Assembly: GCA_964631265.1 (NCBI GenBank)
Contig: CAZVWW010000118.1
Span: forward strand, 1-6,869
Source: CAZVWW01 sp964631265
Lineage (GTDB): Bacteria; Thermotogota; Thermotogae; MWEM01
Reading direction: 5' to 3'
DNA: 6,869 nt
Position numbers and translations under genes: made by a program. This document shows positions 1-4,796 of this stretch, piece by piece. The notes beneath the pieces were generated by a model. It searched no databases. It was not told the DNA's origin and was given only the letters and a program-made list of their open reading frames with translations. The first letter of the stretch is position 1, and the number at the start of each line of letters is the position of its first letter.

Positions 1-10
1 ATTCAAAATG

Positions 11-51
11 AAAAAACAATTTCCGCGGTTTCAGACAAATTGAATCCGCGG
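11..51 (-). terminator. Possible rho-independent terminator of the lysO pair
   Basis: The block CCGCGG occurs at 23-28 and again at 46-51. Because it is self-complementary, the two copies can pair as a 6-bp GC stem on the minus-strand transcript, 38 nt after the lysO C-part stop codon. The stem is followed by AAATTG and then six T (positions 16-11, minus strand). An alternative weaker stem, CAATTT (42-37) with AAATTG (22-17), sits directly against the T run. The loop is long (17 nt) for the first stem and the second stem is AT-rich, so this is a reasonable but not textbook terminator. It is placed where one is expected. Confidence 0.4.
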
Positions 52-88
52 TTTTATATTTTCTGATTATAAAACATTTTAGTCCGTT

Positions 89-673
89 CTACATAAAAAT
101 CAGACTAATCAAGACGGGAACGCTCAGAGATAAGAGAACGCCCTGACCAAAGGCAATGAGGGTGTTGTCTCTTGTTGTGTTCTTTGAACATAAACCCAGA
201 AGGACATCCATAGAGGTTGCACCCGCTATTGATACAGCTGCTCGCTGATTAATCTTTGCCAGAACGGGAATCAGCAGAATGGAGAGCAGTTCCCGAAAGA
301 CATTTGAAACAAAGGAGACAGTTCCCAGCAGAGGCGAATGAAGACTGCTGATCATAACCCCCGAGAGAGAATACCAGCCAAATCCGGCAGCAGCTCCCAC
401 CGTCTCTTTTATCGAGAACGGCATAAAGAACGATGCTAATGCGCTAAAACAAAACGTTCCAAGGATGATCATGATTGTCTGAGAAAGAATACTGAAAAGA
501 TTGGATTTTAATCGTTTCAAGATTCCCTCTTCCCTTCCGATATCGACCCCGACGAAGAAGACCAGCAGCATGAGTATCAGTGTAATCATGTCTCCCGGAA
601 CCTTGAAATTGAAAAAACGGCCAAAGAGAATACCAATCACCAATGCCCCTATCATGACAAGCATATCAAGCAT
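89..673 (-). CDS. lysO: LysO-type lysine exporter, C-terminal part (DUF340 membrane protein)
   Basis: This is the larger piece of a two-gene LysO transporter, about 194 residues. It is an inner-membrane protein with roughly six hydrophobic segments. Family signatures are AAGFGWYSLSG (about residues 95-105), the conserved N-x-x-RE of NVFREL (about 124-129), and GATSMD (about 151-156), all of which I recall from Escherichia coli LysO (YbjE), a lysine and thialysine exporter. After GATSMD the usual T-L-P-type residues are replaced by VLLG, a deviation in a conserved place. Several starts are possible (742, 685, 673, 664). I chose the ATG at 673 because GGTGAG precedes it by 4 nt and it overlaps the upstream N-part gene by only 8 bp, as expected for coupled translation. 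The longer ATG at 742 would overlap by 77 bp with a poorly hydrophobic leader. Family assignment is firm; the exact substrate is inferred from the family. Confidence 0.88.
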   Translation of the reverse strand: MLDMLVMIGALVIGILFGRFFNFKVPGDMITLILMLLVFFVGVDIGREEGILKRLKSNLFSILSQTIMIILGTFCFSALASFFMPFSIKETVGAAAGFGWYSLSGVMISSLHSPLLGTVSFVSNVFRELLSILLIPVLAKINQRAAVSIAGATSMDVLLGLCSKNTTRDNTLIAFGQGVLLSLSVPVLISLIFM

Positions 674-944
674 CGTTCTCACCATCGCTTCCCGTGAGCC
701 GGGTATAGATATAAGTGAAGGTAAAGCTACCCGCCACTGCAAATACTGCGACTAAAAAGGCCTGAATCCCGATTTTTGGCAAATCGTTGAAGAGCTTATC
801 GTTGGCGCCTATTTCTGTCCCCATTGAAAAGAGAAGTAACAGGGTCAAAATCGGAATGATCTTGATCTTCTTCATGAAACCCAGTTGCTTTTTAAGACCT
901 AAGAACAAACCTGCCCCGAAGGATAACAATATCAGTACGAGCAT
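666..944 (-). CDS. lysO: LysO-type lysine exporter, N-terminal part
   Basis: This is a small membrane protein of 92 residues with three hydrophobic helices (about 1-17, 28-45 and 58-82). The second ends in FSMGTEIG, the motif type found in the N-terminal third of LysO proteins. Together with the downstream C-part (92 + 194 residues) it adds up to about the length of one-piece LysO (around 300), so the two genes together encode one exporter. The start at 944 is chosen over an upstream in-frame ATG at 1043. It has a good Shine-Dalgarno GAGGTGG (955-949) 4 nt before it, a matching promoter directly upstream, and a hydrophobic N-terminus; the extra 33 residues are hydrophilic and overlap promoter DNA. 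The TGA stop overlaps the start of the C-part gene, so translation is probably coupled. Annotation pipelines may call this DUF340 or hypothetical. Confidence 0.8.
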   Translation of the reverse strand: MLVLILLSFGAGLFLGLKKQLGFMKKIKIIPILTLLLLFSMGTEIGANDKLFNDLPKIGIQAFLVAVFAVAGSFTFTYIYTRLTGSDGENDA

Positions 945-948
945 TTGG

Positions 949-955
949 CCACCTC
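949..955 (-). promoter_or_regulatory. Ribosome binding site deciding the start of the lysO N-part
   Basis: On the minus strand the sequence reads GAGGTGG, then CCAA, then ATG at 944. This is a strong Shine-Dalgarno site with a 4-nt gap. It fixes the start at 944 rather than the upstream ATG at 1043, which has no comparable site. Confidence 0.7.
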
Positions 956-966
956 GCTTTATCCTT

Positions 967-995
967 TTTATATCATAGACCCAGTCGTTAGTCAA
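967..995 (-). promoter_or_regulatory. Proximal sigma70-type promoter of lysO
   Basis: On the minus strand: -35 TTGACT (995-990), a 17-nt spacer, then -10 TATAAA (972-967), with TGA directly before the -10 as in an extended -10 promoter. Transcription should begin near 960, giving a leader of about 16 nt that holds just the ribosome binding site. The match to consensus and its placement make this a convincing promoter. Confidence 0.75.
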
Positions 996-1044
996 ACAAC
1001 AGTCAAATCTTAAACTGTTATTATTAAGACAGTCAACAATCAAA

Positions 1045-1110
1045 AGGAATCAGGGGGACAGGTCCCTTGATTATGAATTCTTAATCAAGGGACCTGTCCC
1101 CCTGATTCCT
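1045..1110. repeat. 66-bp near-perfect palindrome
   Basis: Two 29-bp arms (1045-1073 and 1082-1110) are exact inverted copies. The 8 bases between them contain GAATTC, so the whole 66 bp is a palindrome with a single T-T mismatch (1074 and 1081). Each arm also holds a smaller inverted repeat GGGAC-AG-GTCCC or its complement, so it can fold as one long hairpin or as two short ones. Repeats built on GGGAC/GTCCC palindromes are, as I recall, dispersed in several bacterial genomes and thought to be moved by IS200-like (REP-associated) transposases; no transposase lies in this window. In minus-strand RNA the stem is followed by only a few T, so it could act as a weak terminator. Confidence 0.85.
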
Positions 1111-1166
1111 CGACCTTGATTCCTTCTCATCCTCAGCAGTCATCGGTAAACAGCCAAGGCTAATTC

Positions 1167-1195
1167 TTTATATCATAGTCATAGCGGATAGTCAA
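1167..1195 (-). promoter_or_regulatory. Distal sigma70-type promoter toward lysO
   Basis: On the minus strand: -35 TTGACT (1195-1190), a 17-nt spacer, then -10 TATAAA (1172-1167). It has the same CTATGA before the -10 as the proximal promoter and lies exactly 200 bp away. Transcription would begin near 1160 and produce a leader of about 215 nt that includes the whole 66-bp palindrome as a hairpin. The sequence match is as good as that of the proximal promoter, but whether transcripts pass the hairpin to reach lysO is unknown. Confidence 0.6.
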
Positions 1196-1227
1196 ACCGG
1201 TCTTTAGACTACAACCTTTTGTTTTCA

Positions 1228-1248
1228 CAATCACGGGACCGTTGATTG
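1228..1248. promoter_or_regulatory. Inverted repeat overlapping the -35 box of the kinase promoter (candidate operator)
   Basis: CAATCA (1228-1233) is the inverted copy of TGATTG (1243-1248), and between them CGG (1234-1236) pairs with CCG (1239-1241), leaving one extra T at 1242. The right arm runs into the -35 hexamer at 1246-1251, where a bound repressor would block RNA polymerase. No regulator is encoded nearby, so the operator role is inferred from position and symmetry only. Confidence 0.35.
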
Positions 1249-1274
1249 ACTTATTGTTACGTCTGCTGTATAAT
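1246..1274 (+). promoter_or_regulatory. Strong sigma70-type promoter of the kinase gene
   Basis: The -35 is TTGACT (1246-1251), followed by a 17-nt spacer and a perfect -10 TATAAT (1269-1274). Predicted transcription start is about A1282. This places the 5' end of the mRNA 2-3 nt before an ATG at 1284 and about 20 nt before the only ribosome-binding-like block (AAGGCGGG, 1295-1302) in front of the kinase frame. Confidence 0.8.
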
Positions 1275-1294
1275 TAGGTTTATATGATACCTAT

Positions 1295-1302
1295 AAGGCG
1301 GG
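1295..1302 (+). promoter_or_regulatory. Shine-Dalgarno-like block ahead of the kinase gene
   Basis: AAGGCGGG is the only purine-rich, anti-SD-like stretch upstream of the kinase reading frame. In frame after it come ATA (1303), CTG (1306) and ATC (1309), all non-standard starts. The conventional TTG at 1342 has only pyrimidine-rich DNA before it. If this block is used, translation starts about 12 residues upstream of 1342 and the protein gains a complete membrane helix. Confidence 0.4.
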
Positions 1303-1341
1303 ATACTGATCTTTCTATTTATCGTTATTTTATCGTTTCTG

Positions 1342-3666
1342 TTGTTGGCTTATCTTCTTATCCACAATATCATTAGAGCAGCTTCTCTATCACCTTATTT
1401 AGTCTTATTCAGCAGACTGAAGGAGCCTCTTCTGTTGTTGAAGATCAAAGAAGAATCCGGAGAGATAAGATTTGAAATAAAAAAAGCGAATAAGGCATTC
1501 AGGGAAAACTTTTTTATTGAGGGGAACATAAAGGGTAGACACTTAAGTGACCTGTTTCCAGTGATGAACGAATTTATGAGAAAACACAGGATCATGCAGA
1601 AGGTCAAGAACGGTGAGAAGCAGAAATTAGAATCCATTGCACTGTATCTTGAAATGACCGATGAATACTATCTTACAACTTTCGTAAGAATCTCATCCAT
1701 ATCCTCCGCGGTGATCCTTCAGCCATTTAAAAATCCGGAATTTATTAGTAGACAGACACTTGACAGGAGATTAAAACTTGATAGGATTGCCAAGATCGGA
1801 AACTGGGACTATTATCCACTAAAGAATCAAACGATCTGGTCGGAAAGCAACTATGAGATCTTTGAGTGGAACAGAGAAAGCCCCCCCGATGCTGATGAGT
1901 TTCACCAGTTGATCCATCCTGATGACAGAGAGAAAGTGGACGAGTATTTTTCAAAGGTCCTAACTGAGGGGATTGAGTATAAGAGTGAGTTTAGAATTAT
2001 CACAGAAACCGGCAAAGAGAAGTACATCCAGACCATTGGACATCCGATCAAGAATCAGGATGGAATCGTTTATCGAATTGCCGGGACCGATCAGGATATC
2101 ACCGAGAGTAAAGGCGCCTTGAAATACCTTACAGAAAGCAGAAGAAGACTGAAAGAGGCACAGAAAATGGCCGGGATGGGGAATTTTGAATACTCTCAGG
2201 AAGACAACAGACAATTTACATCGGAAGAACTCAGATCCATTCTCGGGTTTTCCAAAGGAGAAGCACTCGACCGGAACAGTTTTGAAGAGATTATACACCC
2301 CGATGACCGGCAGAAGGTTCATGAGTTCATCGACGAGGTGAAACGGGAAGGCTCTGGCAGCTGTGAGTTCAGAATTCTGAGAAAAGACAACAGGGAGCAG
2401 CGTAACATATACAGCACCGTGGACAGCCGCGGGAGATTCCAAGACAGGGATCTGGTTATCTTTGGTACGTTGCAGGATATCACCTGGAGAAAACAGATCG
2501 AGAATGAGCTCACTTCTGCCAGAAAACGTGCTGAAATAGCGCTTGAAGAGGTTAAAAAAGCAAACAGCAAGAGAACGGAATACATCGATAATCTGACCCA
2601 TGATATCCGCACCCCGTTGAACAACTTGTCAGGGGTCCTTAAACTGATAAAGGACAGTAACCTCTCCGGAGAACAGAAGGAATACATTGATATGGCCGAG
2701 GATTCAATAGAGCACATCATTAACATCATTGACGATGTTCTGGATTTTTCCCGTATTGAGGCCGGCAGTTTAGAGCTTGAGAATGAACAGTTTAATTTCC
2801 ATGAGATGCTGAAGAGGACGCTTAAACCGTTTGAGTACAATGCCGGGAAAGAGGGCATAGAGTTCAAGACGGCTGTTGATGATAAGATTGAAAGAGAATT
2901 CATCGGCGATCCCAAACGGATCAAACAGGTTTTAAACAACCTCCTCAGCAATGCGATCAAGTACACACCCGAGGGAACGATCGATGTCTATGTTTTTGAA
3001 AAGACGAAAGACTCCCAATTAACTGAGATTGAGTTTAAAATAACCGATACAGGAAGCGGTATATCTGACGAGGAGATCAAGCACCTGTTCCAACGTTTCT
3101 ATACCATTAAGAACAAATCGGGCCGGCATAAGAGTACCGGCCTGGGATTGGCCATAACGAAAGAACTTGTGGAGCTGATGGGCGGGACTATCAGTGTCGA
3201 GAGCCAAATCGATCGGGGATCAACCTTTACATTTAACCTGTTTCTACAGCATGTCTTTCCCGGGGAAACTAAAAAAAGAGAAAAGGATACGGCAAAGATT
3301 AAACTGAACAGGATGTTCATTGGCGATGACGATATCTTCACCCGAAAGATCCTTACAAAGGCCTTTTCCCGGAGGGATATTGAAGTGGTTTCGTTCAGTA
3401 ACGGAAAAGAACTATTCTCAAGATACAGGATGAATCCGGGAAGAGTGGATGCCGTAATGGTTGATCTGAATATGCCGATTATGGATGGGGAAGAACTCCT
3501 GACAAAGATAAAGGAATTTGAAGAGAACACCGATGCAAAAAGAACGCCTGTCTTTATTCTGAGCGGAAAAAACGATCAACAGATCAAAAAAAGAATGAAA
3601 GACCTCGGTGCCGAGGCCTTTCTTGTTAAACCTTTTGATATAGAAACGTTCTTTAATCATTTGTAG
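1342..3666 (+). CDS. Hybrid sensor histidine kinase: membrane helix, PAS-like, two PAS, HisKA, HATPase_c, receiver
   Basis: Numbered from TTG 1342 (774 residues), the order is: hydrophobic N-terminus (1-20), degenerate PAS-like region (about 33-127), two PAS fold-3 type domains (about 141-256 and 266-385, each with an IHPDDR motif), a short coiled linker, HisKA with H-box NLTHDIRTPLN and phospho-accepting His420, HATPase_c with N-box NNLLSNAIKYT (532-542), G1 DTGSG (569-573) and G2 TGLGL (599-603), then a receiver with D662/D663, phospho-acceptor D708 (VDLNMP), S741 and K763. All catalytic residues are present, so kinase activity and His-to-Asp phosphotransfer are expected. There is no output domain and no response regulator alongside. 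The start is uncertain: the open frame upstream encodes hydrophobic residues that complete a membrane helix, yet contains no ATG or GTG, and TTG 1342 lacks a ribosome binding site. The first in-frame ATG is at 1564, too far inside. The signal sensed is unknown. Confidence 0.93.
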   Translation: MLAYLLIHNIIRAASLSPYLVLFSRLKEPLLLLKIKEESGEIRFEIKKANKAFRENFFIEGNIKGRHLSDLFPVMNEFMRKHRIMQKVKNGEKQKLESIALYLEMTDEYYLTTFVRISSISSAVILQPFKNPEFISRQTLDRRLKLDRIAKIGNWDYYPLKNQTIWSESNYEIFEWNRESPPDADEFHQLIHPDDREKVDEYFSKVLTEGIEYKSEFRIITETGKEKYIQTIGHPIKNQDGIVYRIAGTDQDITESKGALKYLTESRRRLKEAQKMAGMGNFEYSQEDNRQFTSEELRSILGFSKGEALDRNSFEEIIHPDDRQKVHEFIDEVKREGSGSCEFRILRKDNREQRNIYSTVDSRGRFQDRDLVIFGTLQDITWRKQIENELTSARKRAEIALEEVKKANSKRTEYIDNLTHDIRTPLNNLSGVLKLIKDSNLSGEQKEYIDMAEDSIEHIINIIDDVLDFSRIEAGSLELENEQFNFHEMLKRTLKPFEYNAGKEGIEFKTAVDDKIEREFIGDPKRIKQVLNNLLSNAIKYTPEGTIDVYVFEKTKDSQLTEIEFKITDTGSGISDEEIKHLFQRFYTIKNKSGRHKSTGLGLAITKELVELMGGTISVESQIDRGSTFTFNLFLQHVFPGETKKREKDTAKIKLNRMFIGDDDIFTRKILTKAFSRRDIEVVSFSNGKELFSRYRMNPGRVDAVMVDLNMPIMDGEELLTKIKEFEENTDAKRTPVFILSGKNDQQIKKRMKDLGAEAFLVKPFDIETFFNHL

Positions 3667-3674
3667 ACTGAGGA

Positions 3675-4793
3675 TTATTCATCAACCAGGATCCTGGCCT
3701 GCTCTGAGTTAACGACGATCGAGGCCTGCTCCCCCTCCTGGAAGATCTTCTTCTGAGCGGGGTTGTCTATCTGAATCAGGATCTCTCCAAATTCGGTGTC
3801 AACAAATGCCTCCACGCTGTTGCCCAGATAGATGTTGTTCTTAACCGTTCCGTCCAGTATTCCCTGACCCTTTTCAACCAGTTCCATCGATTCCGGCCGA
3901 CACATCATCACAGCGGGTTTTTCCATAGACACGTCATCTGCAAAAGAATCAATCGTCAGGACTGTTTCCTTGACCTTGACCACACACTTAGCTTTTCCTC
4001 CTTCATCACCCGTTGTGAACTCCTGAATCTCGACAGGAAAAAAGGCAACTTTGCCGATAAACCCGGCTACAAACTGTGAAACGGGTCTCTCATAAATCTC
4101 GTGAGGGGCACCAATCTGTATTATCTTACCGTTGTACATCACGATAATGAGATCAGACAGGCTCATTGCTTCAACCCGGTCATGGGTGACATAGACGGCC
4201 GTAATCCCGAATGATTGTTGAATTCTTCTGATTTCAACTCGCATCTGTTCCCTCAGAAGTGCGTCAAGATTGGACAGGGGCTCATCGAGGAGCAGAACCG
4301 AGGGTTGAACAATCAGAGAACGTGCCAGAGAAACTCGCTGCTGCTGACCGCCGGACAGTCTTGACGGGGCTCTTGAATGTAGCTCTTCAAGTCCCACAAT
4401 CCGCAGTATTTCCATGACCCGTTTCTTAATCTTGTCCTTGGGAACCTTTCTCAATTTCAGTCCGTAGGCGATATTATCATATACGTTCATATGCGGGAAA
4501 AGACCGTAACTTTGAAAGACCATTGCTGTATCCCTCTTATTTGGGGGCAGATATGTGATATCCTGTGAGCCGATTAACACTCTCCCTTTGGTTGGTAATT
4601 CAAATCCGGCTATCATTCTCAGCGTTGTTGTCTTTCCGCAACCCGAGGGACCAAGCAGCGTCACAAGTTGGCCCGGTTCTATCTCAAAATTGGCATTGTC
4701 AACAGCGACAACCTTTGTTTGAGATTGTTTATCGTCAAAGATCTTGGTAACCTTTTCAAGAGTAACAGATGCTGTGTTTTTTCGCTTATTCAT
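3675..4793 (-). CDS. ABC importer ATPase, FbpC/PotA type (iron(III)/polyamine/phosphonate class)
   Basis: This 372-residue cytoplasmic ATPase powers the transporter whose permease is encoded just upstream. Visible motifs are Walker A GPSGCGKT (48-55), Q-loop Gln94, signature LSGGQQQR (146-153), Walker B VLLLDEP with catalytic Glu171 (166-172), D-loop SNLD (174-177) and switch His204. After about residue 240 comes a C-terminal TOBE-type regulatory region ending in a TOBE_2-like segment (about 295-366). Length and layout match the CUT1/MOI families (FbpC, PotA, PhnT, ThiQ-like), which cannot be told apart by sequence alone. The ATG at 4793 follows the permease stop by 3 nt, with AGGGGTG inside the permease's last codons as the ribosome binding site, so the two are translationally coupled. 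The TAA stop lies 8 bp from the stop of the convergent kinase gene. Confidence 0.93.
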   Translation of the reverse strand: MNKRKNTASVTLEKVTKIFDDKQSQTKVVAVDNANFEIEPGQLVTLLGPSGCGKTTTLRMIAGFELPTKGRVLIGSQDITYLPPNKRDTAMVFQSYGLFPHMNVYDNIAYGLKLRKVPKDKIKKRVMEILRIVGLEELHSRAPSRLSGGQQQRVSLARSLIVQPSVLLLDEPLSNLDALLREQMRVEIRRIQQSFGITAVYVTHDRVEAMSLSDLIIVMYNGKIIQIGAPHEIYERPVSQFVAGFIGKVAFFPVEIQEFTTGDEGGKAKCVVKVKETVLTIDSFADDVSMEKPAVMMCRPESMELVEKGQGILDGTVKNNIYLGNSVEAFVDTEFGEILIQIDNPAQKKIFQEGEQASIVVNSEQARILVDE

Positions 4794-4796
4794 TTA

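Larger units (their letters stand above)
945..1305. other. Divergent intergenic regulatory region between lysO and the kinase gene
   Basis: This stretch of about 360 bp contains no credible gene on either strand. It holds two minus-strand promoters toward lysO, one plus-strand promoter toward the kinase gene, a large palindrome and a smaller inverted repeat, each listed separately. The hexamer AGTCAA (TTGACT on the minus strand) occurs four times, at 990-995, 1001-1006, 1031-1036 and 1190-1195; only the first and last have a good -10 element at the right distance. I saw no lysine-riboswitch, T-box or tRNA pattern. Confidence 0.6.

Noticed and set aside
945..1043. A longer lysO N-part starting at ATG 1043
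   Set aside because: The extra 33 residues are hydrophilic and cover the proximal promoter; there is no ribosome binding site there, whereas the one before 944 is strong.
945..1166. Lysine riboswitch (L box) in the lysO leader
   Set aside because: The proximal promoter gives a leader of only about 16 nt. The longer leader is dominated by a simple palindrome, with no recognisable L-box core.
1960..2966. Long minus-strand open frames (213 and 215 codons) inside the kinase gene
   Set aside because: They are shadows of the kinase coding sequence, which has complete domains and catalytic motifs; the antisense translations show no recognisable domain.
3686..3697. 12-bp palindrome CCAGGATCCTGG at the end of the ATPase gene as a terminator
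   Set aside because: It is a perfect dyad with no loop and no T run on either strand, and it lies within coding sequence.
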